Positions 19,636 to 28,005 of a stretch of 64,000 nucleotides of DNA are shown here, piece by piece. Source of the stretch: Microbacterium keratanolyticum (GTDB lineage: Bacteria > Actinomycetota > Actinomycetes > Actinomycetales > Microbacteriaceae). The stretch is from assembly GCF_016907255.1 (NCBI RefSeq), contig NZ_JAFBBQ010000001.1:186001-250000 (forward strand), read 5' to 3'. The position numbers and the translations under genes were made by a program. Position 1 is the stretch's first letter. Every line of letters starts with the position of its first letter. The notes beneath the pieces were generated by a model that searched no databases, had not been told where the DNA came from, and saw nothing but the letters and a program-made list of their open reading frames with translations.

Positions 19636-20334
19636 ATGAGTTCTTCCGTCATCACCGCAACCGGCCTCCGCAAGTCCTACGGCACGACCCGCGCACTCGC
19701 CGGGGTCGATCTGCGCATCTCTCCCGGCGAGTCTGTCGCGATCATGGGTGCCTCCGGATCGGGGAAGACGACGCTGTTGCACGTGCTGGCGGGAATCATC
19801 ACTCCCGATCAGGGAAGTGTCACCTTCACCCCGGCGCAGGCAGGCGTGCACATCGAGGTCACGGCGCTGAACGATCGCGAGAGATCGCGACTGCGCCGGG
19901 AGCGCTTCGGCTTCGTGTTCCAGCAGGGTCTCTTGATCCCTGAGCTCACGGCGATCGAGAACGTGGCTCTGGCGTCGATGCTCACCGGGCACTCCCGTCA
20001 GGAGGCGGAGCAGCTTGCCGGCGCCTGGCTCGCCTCTCTCGGACTCGCAGGCATGGAGCTGCGCCGGATCGGCGAGCTCTCCGGCGGTCAGGCGCAGCGC
20101 GTGGCCATCGCTCGCGCACAGGTCACGGGCGCGGAGGTCGTCTTCGCCGACGAGCCGACGGGGGCTTTGGACTCCGCCACCTCGACAGAGGTCATGGATG
20201 CGCTGCTGTGGTCGACAACGGGTCAGGGTCGCACGCTCGTGCTCGTGACCCACGATGCGCAGGTCGCGGCACGCTGCTCGCGCACCGTCACGGTTCGCGA
20301 CGGACTCATCGTCGCGCAGGAGGTGGCCGCATGA
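19636..20334 (+). CDS. ABC transporter ATP-binding protein (MacB/LolD type)
   Basis: ATPase of 232 aa that pairs with the FtsX-like permease encoded next. Walker A GASGSGKTT is at about residues 38-46, the Q-loop is in FVFQQGLLIPE, the signature is LSGGQAQRVAIARA, and Walker B is VVFADEPTGALDS with the H-loop in LVTHDAQ. This is the LolD/MacB/FtsE subfamily, which drives mechanotransmission rather than classic substrate translocation. The ATG at 19636 gives the conventional start; a second ATG 36 bases upstream cannot be excluded. Overlaps the permease by four bases (ATGA). Confidence 0.93.
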   Translation: MSSSVITATGLRKSYGTTRALAGVDLRISPGESVAIMGASGSGKTTLLHVLAGIITPDQGSVTFTPAQAGVHIEVTALNDRERSRLRRERFGFVFQQGLLIPELTAIENVALASMLTGHSRQEAEQLAGAWLASLGLAGMELRRIGELSGGQAQRVAIARAQVTGAEVVFADEPTGALDSATSTEVMDALLWSTTGQGRTLVLVTHDAQVAARCSRTVTVRDGLIVAQEVAA

Positions 20335-21656
20335 AACTCTCCGTCCTGCGGATGCTGCTGCGTCCGACCCCCGGAAGCATGGGCGTGCTCGCGCTTCCTG
20401 TGATCGCATTCGCCGTGGTGACGGCGCTGATCCTCACGGTGATCGGTGGCGCTCAGGCGTTCTGGTCCTGGACGGATGAGTATGCGATGCTCTACCAGTC
20501 GCTGGCGGCGATCGCGGTCGTCCTGCTCGTAGTCCCGTTGAGCACGCTGGGCGCTGCTGCGGCACGCCTCTCGGCCCGCCGTCGGGACGAGAAGCTCTCC
20601 ACTCTGCGCCTCCTGGGCGTCACAGCATGGGGTGTCGGCGTGCTCACGGTCATCGAGTCCACGCTGATCGCCCTCACCGGGGTGCTCGCCGGCGTGCTCG
20701 GCTCGCTCGCACTCCTGCCGGCGGTAGCGCTGATCCCGTTCCGCGGAGAACCGCTCGGCATCGAGGCGATCGCGCTCTCGCCGATGATCATCCTCGCGGT
20801 CGCCGGCTCGATCGTCGTGCTCGCGGCAGTGAGCGCGATCATCGCACTGCGCCAGGTGGTCATCTCCCCGCTCGGCGTGCGCATGCGAGCGACGACGGGA
20901 TCTGTGCACTGGATCCGCGCGGTGATCGTCGTGGCGCTCCTCGCCGCAGCGTTCCTCACGATCAAGCTGGCGCCGAGCGTGGTGTCCAGCGCGATCATGC
21001 TCATCGTCGTGCTCGCCGGAGTCTTCGGCGTTTCACTCGCGGTGCTCAACGTGATCGGACCGTGGGTGCTCAAGGTCATCGCGAACGGTCAGGCGCGTCG
21101 CGCCGCGACTCCAGAACGTCTGCTGGCCGCCCGGATGGTGCTTGACTCCCCCAAGGCGGCCTGGCGTCAGGTGAGCGGAATCGCGATGGCAAGCTTCATG
21201 GCTGTCTTCGCGGGAACGGGCGCGGCCCTCATGAGTTCGATGGCCAGTGACACCGCGACCGCCGCCGACCTCGCTCTTGCCACCGACATCCGTACGGGTG
21301 TGATCATCACCCTCGTGGGATCGTTCGTGATGGTCGCAGCGTCCGTAGGGGTGACGCAGGCGTCCGAGATTCTCGATCAGCGGCCGCTGCATTCGAGCCT
21401 GCACTATCTGGGCACGCCGATGCAGACCGTGGATGCGGCGCGGCGCCGCGCGATCATGTCGCCGCTGCTGATCACGGCACTCGGATCGGCGCTGTGCGCC
21501 GGAGTACTCGTCTTCCCGCTCCTGGGGATCGCGATGATCACGGCCCCCATCTCACTGCTCACGATCGCCACCGTCGTCACTGCGGGCATCGGAATGGTCT
21601 GGCTCAGCACCCGTGTGACTCGCCCTCTGCTCGCTCGTTCCTTCGCGACGGCCTGA
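20331..21656 (+). CDS. FtsX-like ABC transporter permease
   Basis: Membrane partner (441 aa) of the preceding ATPase. About nine to ten hydrophobic segments are visible, including one near the N-terminus (VLALPVIAFAVVTALILTV) and a cluster around 90-200. The segment ARLSARRRDEKLSTLRLLGV is the typical cytoplasmic coupling region of FtsX-type permeases. The large soluble periplasmic domain of true MacB is absent. It resembles actinobacterial antimicrobial-peptide or lipid exporters of the duplicated-FtsX type. Target unknown. A possible -10 box for the next gene follows at 21710. Confidence 0.87.
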   Translation: MKLSVLRMLLRPTPGSMGVLALPVIAFAVVTALILTVIGGAQAFWSWTDEYAMLYQSLAAIAVVLLVVPLSTLGAAAARLSARRRDEKLSTLRLLGVTAWGVGVLTVIESTLIALTGVLAGVLGSLALLPAVALIPFRGEPLGIEAIALSPMIILAVAGSIVVLAAVSAIIALRQVVISPLGVRMRATTGSVHWIRAVIVVALLAAAFLTIKLAPSVVSSAIMLIVVLAGVFGVSLAVLNVIGPWVLKVIANGQARRAATPERLLAARMVLDSPKAAWRQVSGIAMASFMAVFAGTGAALMSSMASDTATAADLALATDIRTGVIITLVGSFVMVAASVGVTQASEILDQRPLHSSLHYLGTPMQTVDAARRRAIMSPLLITALGSALCAGVLVFPLLGIAMITAPISLLTIATVVTAGIGMVWLSTRVTRPLLARSFATA

Positions 21657-21738
21657 GGGTCGCGTCAGGATGGGTATTCCTCCCCACTGCGTGATCGACG
21701 GTGCTCGATTAGGTTGAAGGGAGGAGGTCATACTCACG

Positions 21739-22032
21739 ATGGACGTACTGCTCGACCGCGCTCGCCTCACTGAGGCGCGTGACACATTGAAGGCCGCGAA
21801 AGACGCCTTCGACAGCGCCGCGAAGATCAACGACAACCTGGAGGCGGCCATCGACCGTCCCCACGGCAAGTCCAAGCTTCGTGACCGCGTCGGATGGTTC
21901 GAGGCGAACTGGGCGGGCAACCGGGATGAGCTCACGGAGATGATCGAGAACGTGCACAAGGGGCTCGATTCGATCGTGACCGGCTGGGACGAATGGGAGG
22001 CCGACGCGGTCGCCTCCATGGAAGGGAAGTAG
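21739..22032 (+). CDS. WXG100/ESAT-6-like small protein
   Basis: A 97-residue all-helical protein. Helix 1 covers about 1-40, a turn near PHGKSKLRD is at 41-49, and helix 2 covers about 50-95 with a W-A-G triplet at 58-60. Size, helical hairpin and WxG fit the WXG100 superfamily of type VII secretion substrates and partners, although the WxG sits later than the usual position near 43. The ribosome site GGGAGGAGG is about ten bases before the ATG. It is the first gene of a five-gene run in which the next protein looks like a type VII substrate. It probably forms a heterodimer with it (inference). Confidence 0.65.
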   Translation: MDVLLDRARLTEARDTLKAAKDAFDSAAKINDNLEAAIDRPHGKSKLRDRVGWFEANWAGNRDELTEMIENVHKGLDSIVTGWDEWEADAVASMEGK

Positions 22033-22038
22033 ACGACC

Positions 22039-23250
22039 ATGTCCTACTACTCCCCCTCGACCGGCCGCGAACTGGTGCAGTTCGCCGGCTCACCGACGAC
22101 GATCGGCACAACCGCCGAGCAGTACAAAACGCTCGGGACCGCCATGATCACGACGGCCACGACGCTCCGCGACATCACGGAGTCTCAGGTCAGTGCGGGC
22201 ACCGATCGGCTGAAGGACGATGCGGAGAAGCTCGAAGGAGATCTCCGGAAGGCCGGCGTCCGCTACCAGAAGACAGGTGAGGCGCTGACACCGTATGCGA
22301 CGGCACTCGAAGATGCCCGCGCCTGGTTCACCGCACACAGCGCTTCGGTGATCGCCGCGGAGAAGCGCTATGTCACGGCGCAGAGCACGCAGCAGACACT
22401 CCTCTACTCGCCGACGTATGGCATGGAGGAGGCGGAGGTGAAAGAGCACGGCGAGAAGCTCGGCGACGCGGCGGCCGAGCTCGAGAGCGCCGAGACCGAC
22501 CGCGCGTCCGAGTGGCGGGCCTTCGACTCGGCCTACGACCTGTGGGATGCCGCATTCGAGACCGCGGCCAACGGCGTCTCCGAGGCGATGGACAAGGCCG
22601 ACAACGACGACGGCAAGTGGGACTGGATCGCCGACGCTCTCGGCGTGCTGGGCTACGTGCTGATCGTGCTCGCCGTCGTCGCGCTCTTCGTCGTGACGAG
22701 CCCGTGGGCAGCGATCCTCCTGGCGACGACGATCGCGCTGTCGGCGGTGCATCTTGCCGGCAACATCTACCTCTACGCGAACGGCAAGGCCTCGCTGTCC
22801 GATGTTCTCTGGAGCGCCGTAGGACTTCTCACAGCGGGAATCGGAGGCTTGGCCTCGCGCTCGCTCCGTCTCGCGACAGCCGCGAACGGGGGCGCCGACG
22901 TGCTGCAGGCTTCCCAGAGCGCTTCCCGACTTCCGGTGTTCGCCAATGGCGTGCGCATGCAGTCGATGCCCACGATCGGCGCAGCCTGGAAGCATCCGTT
23001 CTCTGTGCTCATGCGCGGTAACGAGTGGGGTGTGCTGAGCCAGTGGGGCCCGGAACTCGCCCAGTGGACGGCATCGACCGCAGGCCGCAGCGGAACGATC
23101 GCATCCGCCTGGGCGGACATGATCGTGACGACGGCTCCCAAGGTCGGCGGCGCAGGATGGACGGCCGTCGGGTCCTGGGTGACGGGCATCGGCGCCGGAC
23201 TCTACAGCGCGCCGGACAACCCGTGGTACGTGCCGTTCGGGCGCCCGTAG
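22039..23250 (+). CDS. Type VII-like secreted/membrane protein, 403 aa
   Basis: The N-terminal about 185 residues are purely helical and resemble the signal/ESX-like domain of putative type VII substrates (GTTAEQYKTLGTAMITTATT; YQKTGEALTPYATALEDAR). Two hydrophobic segments at about 201-220 and 223-245 and a weaker one near 258-272 are followed by a roughly 130-residue tail rich in Trp, Ser and Gly with no recognised toxin or enzyme motif. This layout (helical secretion domain, hydrophobic hairpin, variable tail) recurs in LXG/WXG-type effectors. Six bases separate it from the WXG gene. Function of the tail unknown. Confidence 0.6.
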   Translation: MSYYSPSTGRELVQFAGSPTTIGTTAEQYKTLGTAMITTATTLRDITESQVSAGTDRLKDDAEKLEGDLRKAGVRYQKTGEALTPYATALEDARAWFTAHSASVIAAEKRYVTAQSTQQTLLYSPTYGMEEAEVKEHGEKLGDAAAELESAETDRASEWRAFDSAYDLWDAAFETAANGVSEAMDKADNDDGKWDWIADALGVLGYVLIVLAVVALFVVTSPWAAILLATTIALSAVHLAGNIYLYANGKASLSDVLWSAVGLLTAGIGGLASRSLRLATAANGGADVLQASQSASRLPVFANGVRMQSMPTIGAAWKHPFSVLMRGNEWGVLSQWGPELAQWTASTAGRSGTIASAWADMIVTTAPKVGGAGWTAVGSWVTGIGAGLYSAPDNPWYVPFGRP

Positions 23251-23253
23251 GCT
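23248..23253 (+). promoter_or_regulatory. Leaderless promoter -10 box overlapping the upstream stop codon
   Basis: TAGGCT begins with the TAG stop of the 403-aa gene and ends six bases before the next ATG at 23260. The membrane protein gene may therefore also be expressed on its own, as a leaderless mRNA. Confidence 0.5.
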
Positions 23254-23259
23254 GTTTGC

Positions 23260-23808
23260 ATGCCCTTCTCTTCTTTGCATCCCCTTCGCACGAATGCACG
23301 GGCACTCCCGCGCACGCTCGGCGTGCTGCGGCTGGTCGCGATGGTGGCGACGATCGCCACCGCGCTGCAGTGGATCGTCCCCGCCGGCGCACGCCTCATC
23401 TTCAATGCTGGGCGCGTCTACTACAGCAATGAGCCGTTCTCCCTCTGGGGTGAGGTCCTCCCCTGGCCGGTTCTCTCGGTGCCCGCCTGGATGACCATCA
23501 GCACCGTCACCATCGCCTGTGTCGCAGCATTCCTGTACCTCCTGCTCGGCGGCACTCAGGTACGCAAAGACGTTCCGTTCACCGTGATCGTGGTCGGCGG
23601 GTTCGCCGTGCTCTTCCCGCTGGCGATCGCGACGTTCGATCCCGATCCCACCGGCGTCATCAGCACGCCCGGCCCCGACGGTTACCCCATCGGGTGGCAC
23701 TGGCTCGCGAGTCCACTGAGCCTGTTGGTCGTTCTCGGCGCGATCTTGGGACGCAATCGTCGCCCGCTGTCCTCCGAACAAACGCGGGGCGCCCGTGTCG
23801 CTTCGTGA
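23260..23808 (+). CDS. Four-TM membrane protein, possible immunity or accessory factor
   Basis: Protein of 182 aa with four predicted TM segments: about 22-45 (LGVLRLVAMVATIATALQWI), 68-95, 106-125 and 145-162. No family recognised. It follows the type VII-like protein and could be a membrane immunity or anchoring partner, since such small multi-TM proteins often sit behind variable-tail effectors (inference). It has its own -10 box, which would suit a protein needed independently of the putative effector. Its end overlaps the next gene by 14 bases. Confidence 0.6.
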   Translation: MPFSSLHPLRTNARALPRTLGVLRLVAMVATIATALQWIVPAGARLIFNAGRVYYSNEPFSLWGEVLPWPVLSVPAWMTISTVTIACVAAFLYLLLGGTQVRKDVPFTVIVVGGFAVLFPLAIATFDPDPTGVISTPGPDGYPIGWHWLASPLSLLVVLGAILGRNRRPLSSEQTRGARVAS

Positions 23809-24418
23809 CGAATTGATCGGCGCAAAACCCGTCGCGCCTGAGCCCCGCGGATACACGCTGCTCGTTCCGCCCGACTGGGGGCGCTTCGGGGCTGACAACG
23901 CGGGACGCGATGAACTCCTGGCTCTGCTTCGAGCGCGATTCCAGGCCGTCGGCCGCCCCGACCTCTATGGTCAGATGCACGCGTCCGTCACCCAGCAATG
24001 GCAGCGGATGCGCCAGCGCGGCGGCCTGGAGCTGTTCATGCCCGTCCAGCCGCATGCGGCGGAGGGCTCCACGCCCATGAGCATCCTGACGGCTCCGTGG
24101 ATCACCCAGGGCGGCTCGTTCGCCGACGATGTCGCACAGCGCGCGCACGTGGCGAACGGAATCGAGACGCTGGATTCCGGCGACGGCTCGGTCGTCTTTC
24201 GCTGGGAGAGTGAGCGTCGCGGCAGCGATGACTTCGCGGGGGTCATCACCCGGGAAATCAGCTATGTGCGCCCATTCCCTGGCGAGGACCCTCGCCGCGG
24301 CATCCTGATCATGGCCTCGATCGTGCACCCCGGCGAGGAAGAGGCGGGCGCTGCGCTGACGGCGTTCACTGCGCTCGCCGATTCGATCGTGTCGACGTTC
24401 GTCTGGCGGTACGCGTGA
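23795..24418 (+). CDS. Hypothetical protein of the WXG cluster, 207 aa
   Basis: Cytoplasmic protein with a start GTG at 23795 inside the end of the membrane protein gene, preceded by GCGGGG. It begins MSLRDELIGAKPVAPEPRGY and then TLLVPPDWGRF, a pattern seen in Mog1/PsbP/LpqN-like folds (a Pro-Pro-x-Trp strand near the N-terminus). The rest alternates strands and helices (GGLELFMPVQPH; GSVVFRWESERRG; RGILIMASIVHP). I cannot name the family. Overlaps the next gene by four bases (GTGA), so both are translated together. A chaperone or regulatory role for the secreted pair is only a hypothesis. Confidence 0.6.
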   Translation: MSLRDELIGAKPVAPEPRGYTLLVPPDWGRFGADNAGRDELLALLRARFQAVGRPDLYGQMHASVTQQWQRMRQRGGLELFMPVQPHAAEGSTPMSILTAPWITQGGSFADDVAQRAHVANGIETLDSGDGSVVFRWESERRGSDDFAGVITREISYVRPFPGEDPRRGILIMASIVHPGEEEAGAALTAFTALADSIVSTFVWRYA

Positions 24419-24954
24419 GAGAGGATCTGCCGTTCGGCTGGCTCGCCGTGCCCTTCAGCGTCGATCCTTCCGAGGCCCCCGCTCTGGCGCGGGCGCTGCT
24501 CACCTCGCTCGCCTCAGCCTCCCCCGAGGTGATGCACACGCCCGAAGCGGAAGAGCTCATGGTGGCCGCCATCACACGCCTGCCCGTGCGGTCGGAGACG
24601 CAGGCACGGGTGTGGCATGTCCTGGGTCCCGACGCAACCGGACTCTCCGCGGATCTCAGTGTCGCCGACCCGATCGATGATCTGGAGAGTGACATCGGGA
24701 GCCCCTTCAAGTCGGTGCTTCTGCAGCGTCGGTTTCCGACCGATACCGGCGTCATGACCCTCGCTCTTGTGGCCCCAGACGTCCATGCGCAGCCCCTGCT
24801 GCTGCTCCGTGCGCAGCGCGTCCTCGAAGGGCGACGTCTCATCGCCGACATCCTCAGCGACGATCCGGGATTCCTCGGCCGGGTGGCTGGAGACGCCGCC
24901 GCGCTCGTCGGCGCGAAACTCGCGGAGCCTGGGGCGAACGCCGACGCATCCTAG
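24415..24954 (+). CDS. Hypothetical protein of the WXG cluster, 179 aa
   Basis: Starts at a GTG overlapping the previous stop. The sequence opens MREDLPFGWLAVPFSVDPSE and contains LPVRSETQARVWHVLGPDA and VLLQRRFPTDTGVMTLALVA. It is a mixed alpha/beta protein without TM or signal peptide, comparable in size to its upstream neighbour and possibly of the same fold. No family recognised. Tight coupling shows that it belongs to the same operon. Its TAG stop shares the four bases CTAG with the stop of the convergent SAP-domain gene. Confidence 0.6.
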   Translation: MREDLPFGWLAVPFSVDPSEAPALARALLTSLASASPEVMHTPEAEELMVAAITRLPVRSETQARVWHVLGPDATGLSADLSVADPIDDLESDIGSPFKSVLLQRRFPTDTGVMTLALVAPDVHAQPLLLLRAQRVLEGRRLIADILSDDPGFLGRVAGDAAALVGAKLAEPGANADAS

Positions 24955-25508
24955 ACGCGGCCGCGCTCCTCGACCGGGGTGTTCCGGTAGGCGCGCCATG
25001 CGTCGAGAAGCTCTTCACGCGATGCCTCCGGGTGAGCGGCATGCCAGCTCCGCGTGAACCGGTTGTACTCGAACTGCTCGTCGATGCTCGTGACGCCCTG
25101 ACCGCGCGTGCGGTGCCAGTGGTCGAGCGCGTCCTGCATCGTCGTGGTGCCGTCGGATGCCACGAAGAACGCACGCATCTCGGCATCGAAATGAAAGCTG
25201 GGACCGATCTGAGAGACCATCCAGCCGCGGATCACCTGACTGCAGCGCTGCCCGACGGGAATCACCGTCTCCGCAGTGAGCACGCCTGCGAGCTGCGGCC
25301 CGCTCGCACGACGCGCAGGCGTCGGCTCGACGAAGGATCTCCCCGCGAGAGATGCCGCGATCCGCGCCGTCAGAAGCGCCTTGCTCCCCGTCGCGCGCAC
25401 ATCGCGGTCGCGAGCGAAGGCCTGGAGCTCTTCCTTCAACCAGTACCACCGCAGGAACTCCTGCTCCGTGAGCTCGGCGGTCAACGGGGGTCGGGCGGAA
25501 GAACTCAC
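24951..25508 (-). CDS. SAP-domain protein (DUF6434-like C-terminus)
   Basis: Protein of 185 aa. An N-terminal helix set (LTEQEFLRWYWLKEELQAF) is followed by a SAP-type helix-extension-helix (VRATGSKALLTARIAASLAG, about 38-57) that can bind nucleic acid. The C-terminal about 65 residues (FHFDAEMRAFFVASDGTTTM, then ALDHWHRTRG) match a domain I associate with DUF6434. Two in-frame GTG codons are possible. The one at 25508 is chosen because a TACAGT box (25515-25520, minus strand) is exactly six bases before it, predicting a leaderless mRNA. Function unknown. Confidence 0.75.
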   Translation of the reverse strand: MSSSARPPLTAELTEQEFLRWYWLKEELQAFARDRDVRATGSKALLTARIAASLAGRSFVEPTPARRASGPQLAGVLTAETVIPVGQRCSQVIRGWMVSQIGPSFHFDAEMRAFFVASDGTTTMQDALDHWHRTRGQGVTSIDEQFEYNRFTRSWHAAHPEASREELLDAWRAYRNTPVEERGRV

Positions 25509-25599
25509 CGGCACACTGTAGCGCCACTTCTCGCTATCGAGCGATCAGCCTTCTGGGCGTCGGCAGCTCCGGTGTCCAGATCTGCATGAGATACCCCCG

Positions 25600-26493
25600 T
25601 CAGCGCCGGCGCTGGCAGCGCGGGCAGTAGTGGCTGGAACGGTTCATGAACGCGTCGCGCCGAATCTCTCCACCGCACCGCGCGCAGGGCTTGCCGGTCT
25701 GCCCGTAGGCGTTCAGCGAGTGCGCGAAGTACCCGGCCTCGCCGTTCACATTCACGTACTGCGCGTCGAAGCTGGTGCCGCCCTCTGCCAGGGCCTTCTG
25801 CAGAACGGCGCGCACCTCGACGAGCAGTCGCCGCACCGCAACGGTCGAGAGCGCGGACGCGAGAGTCTCGGGATGGATGCGCGCCGCCCACAGCGATTCG
25901 TCGGCGTAGATGTTGCCCACACCGCTGATCAGGTTCTGGTCGAGCAGCACGCGCTTGATCGCGCTCGAACGACGACGCAGGGCCGCCCGGAACAGGTCGT
26001 CGTCGAACGCAGGATCCAGCGGATCGCGAGCGATGTGCGCGACCTGCGTCGGAATGAGCGCAGCATCCGATCCGTAGCCGGCGGGCCGCGCATCGGGCGT
26101 CGGCACCAGCTGGTCGATCGCGAGCGATCCAAAGGTGCGCTGATCGGCGAAGACCACGGCCAGTTCGCCATGACGCGGATGCTCGATGAACAGCCGCACG
26201 CGCTCGTGGCGCTCGGGAGCGGCATCCGGAGCACGCAGCAGAAGCTGACCGCTCATCCCGAGGTGACCGACGACAGCGGAGGAACCGCCGACCAGGGGCA
26301 TCCAGAGGAACTTGCCGCGCCGCACAACCGCGTCGACCGTCGCACCCTCAAGTCGGGCCGCGAAGTCGGCGGATCCCGGAAGATGACGTGTGAGTGCCCG
26401 CTCATCAAAGACGCTGACGGCGCGGACCACGGACCCCGACATGGCGGGAGCGAGTCCGGCGCGAACGACCTCGACCTCAGGAAGTTCAGGCAC
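25600..26493 (-). CDS. mutM: Formamidopyrimidine-DNA glycosylase (Fpg/MutM)
   Basis: Base-excision repair glycosylase/AP lyase (297 aa) removing 8-oxoguanine and formamidopyrimidines. The mature N-terminus PELPEVEVV supplies the catalytic proline 2 and glutamate 3. GHLGMSGQ and the H2TH region (LLDQNLISGVGNIYADESLW) follow. The C-terminal zinc finger is CX2C-X16-CX2C (CARC ... CPRC). Translation starts at GTG, eight bases inside the end of rnc, so the two are coupled, as in many actinobacteria. Confidence 0.98.
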   Translation of the reverse strand: MPELPEVEVVRAGLAPAMSGSVVRAVSVFDERALTRHLPGSADFAARLEGATVDAVVRRGKFLWMPLVGGSSAVVGHLGMSGQLLLRAPDAAPERHERVRLFIEHPRHGELAVVFADQRTFGSLAIDQLVPTPDARPAGYGSDAALIPTQVAHIARDPLDPAFDDDLFRAALRRRSSAIKRVLLDQNLISGVGNIYADESLWAARIHPETLASALSTVAVRRLLVEVRAVLQKALAEGGTSFDAQYVNVNGEAGYFAHSLNAYGQTGKPCARCGGEIRRDAFMNRSSHYCPRCQRRR

Positions 26494-27178
26494 GGTTGTT
26501 GATGGCGTGCCAGGCGCTGAGGGCGGCAGCCATCTCGGCGGTCTTCTTGCTCGTCCCGTCGCCGTTCGTCATGACGTCACCGACGACAACCGTCGCTGTG
26601 AAGCGGCGATCATGATCCGGACCGCTGGCGACGACGGAGTACTGCGGCGGAAGGGAGCCGACACGGGCAGCGAGCTCTTGAAGGCTCGTCTTCGGATCCA
26701 TCGCGGCGCCGTACCGCTCGGGATCGGCGAGCAGCGGCTGGGTCAGCCGCAGAACCAGATCGGTCGCAGCATCCGGACCGGCAGACAGGAAGGTCGCGCC
26801 GATCACGGCCTCCATCGTGTCGGCCAAGATGGAGTCCTTGTCACGACCGCCGGTCTGCTCCTCTCCTCGTCCGAGGAGAAGATGGTCGCCAAGGCCGATG
26901 CCACGGGCCACCTCTGCCAGAGCGAGGGTGGAGACGACGCTCGCCCGGCGCTTCGCGAGCGCTCCTTCGTCGAGGTCAGGCAGGGTCGTGAAAAGCATCA
27001 CGGTCACTGCCTGGCCCAGAACGGAGTCGCCGAGAAACTCCAGGCGTTCGTTATGGGGAATACCACCGTGCTCGTACGCGTACGAACGGTGGGTCAACGC
27101 AAGAGTCAGCAGCTCGGCGTCAATACTGACGCCGAGCTGTGCTGTGAGAGCCCTCGTCCCCTCTGGGAGCCCTGTCAC
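26486..27178 (-). CDS. rnc: Ribonuclease III
   Basis: Double-strand-specific endoribonuclease (230 aa) for rRNA and mRNA processing. The catalytic signature NERLEFLGDSVL is at about residues 43-54 and the second acidic site is DTMEAVIGA. The dsRNA-binding domain starts at DPKTSLQELAARVG (about 160) and ends KKTAEMAAALSAWHAI. The start is GTG at 27178, 17 bases after rpmF, with only a weak ribosome site. Order rpmF-rnc-mutM on one strand is the usual arrangement. Confidence 0.97.
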   Translation of the reverse strand: MTGLPEGTRALTAQLGVSIDAELLTLALTHRSYAYEHGGIPHNERLEFLGDSVLGQAVTVMLFTTLPDLDEGALAKRRASVVSTLALAEVARGIGLGDHLLLGRGEEQTGGRDKDSILADTMEAVIGATFLSAGPDAATDLVLRLTQPLLADPERYGAAMDPKTSLQELAARVGSLPPQYSVVASGPDHDRRFTATVVVGDVMTNGDGTSKKTAEMAAALSAWHAINNRA

Positions 27179-27195
27179 GTTGTACCAAACGTCTC

Positions 27196-27405
27196 TCAGA
27201 CGTCGGCGACCTTGCGGCCCTTGTACTCGAGGAAGAGCTCGGTGCCCTGCGAGTCGGTGACGACCTTGGCCTGGTGCGGACGGCTGTAGACGACCTCGCC
27301 GTTCTCAATGGTCTTCACCAGAGCAACGGGAGCGGCCTTCCACTGCGCGCGACGCGAGCGGGTGTTCGAACGGGAAACCTTGCGCTTCGGGGGGTTACCA
27401 GCCAT
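27196..27405 (-). CDS. rpmF: 50S ribosomal protein L32
   Basis: L32 of 69 aa. Typical basic N-terminus AGNPPKRKVSRSNTRSRRAQ followed by a short strand region ending GRKVADV. The zinc-binding cysteines of the C+ type are absent, so this is the C- (zinc-independent) form. The ribosome site AAGGTAG overlaps the stop of the preceding yceD-like gene, which lies two bases upstream. Confidence 0.97.
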   Translation of the reverse strand: MAGNPPKRKVSRSNTRSRRAQWKAAPVALVKTIENGEVVYSRPHQAKVVTDSQGTELFLEYKGRKVADV

Positions 27406-27407
27406 GG

Positions 27408-27971
27408 CTAACTACCTTCTGTGTTCTCGGGCGCACGGCGCTCTGCCGTCGTCCCTTGGTCTGTGATCTGCTGGAGCGCGCTCCATCGAGGATCGATGGG
27501 AGCCGCGGCATCCGCGCCTTTTCCTTCTGTCAGCTTCTCGCCGGTCTCAGGGTCGAGACCAAGGCAATCCGGCTGACAAACCGGCTGAAACGGGAGCGAC
27601 AATACGGCCGCGTCCCTGACCAGAGTTTCAAGATCCACGTGGTCGTCTTGAACCTCGAAGTCAGTTGCTTCCTCTCCAGGATAGGCGAAAAGCTCTTGAA
27701 TCTCGACTTCGACAGGCGCGGAGATCGGTTCAAGACAGCGACCGCACTCTCCGGAGTACGTCGCCTCGGCCGTTCCTGTCACGAGAATGCCCTCGTGGAC
27801 GGACTCCAGGCGGACGTCGAGGAGAAGCTCGCTGTCTTTCTCGAACGCCACGATTCCCTCGCCCCAGCGCTCGCTGAGCGTGATGTCGAGCTCGTGCTCA
27901 CGCATCTCACCGGGCTTGCGGACGATGTCGCGCACGGGGATCACGAACGGGCTGTTGAATCGGGTCTTCAC
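27408..27971 (-). CDS. yceD: YceD/DUF177 family protein
   Basis: Protein of 187 aa of the YceD family, nearly always encoded directly before rpmF and implicated in 23S rRNA accumulation. The metal-like cysteine pattern GECGRCLEP and later CQPDCLGLDPETGE are the family hallmarks. The frame is open upstream into coaD, but the GTG at 27971 is preferred. It avoids overlap and yields the usual beginning MKTRFNSPFVIPVRDIVRKP. Confidence 0.93.
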   Translation of the reverse strand: MKTRFNSPFVIPVRDIVRKPGEMREHELDITLSERWGEGIVAFEKDSELLLDVRLESVHEGILVTGTAEATYSGECGRCLEPISAPVEVEIQELFAYPGEEATDFEVQDDHVDLETLVRDAAVLSLPFQPVCQPDCLGLDPETGEKLTEGKGADAAAPIDPRWSALQQITDQGTTAERRAPENTEGS

Positions 27972-28005
27972 CCCACCACTGTATCCGTCCGGAGTGGGAA
28001 GAGGC

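Noticed and set aside
22090..23898. Minus-strand frame of about 602 codons across the WXG cluster
   Set aside because: Crosses two plus-strand genes with good start signals. Composition and lack of motifs mark it as a shadow.
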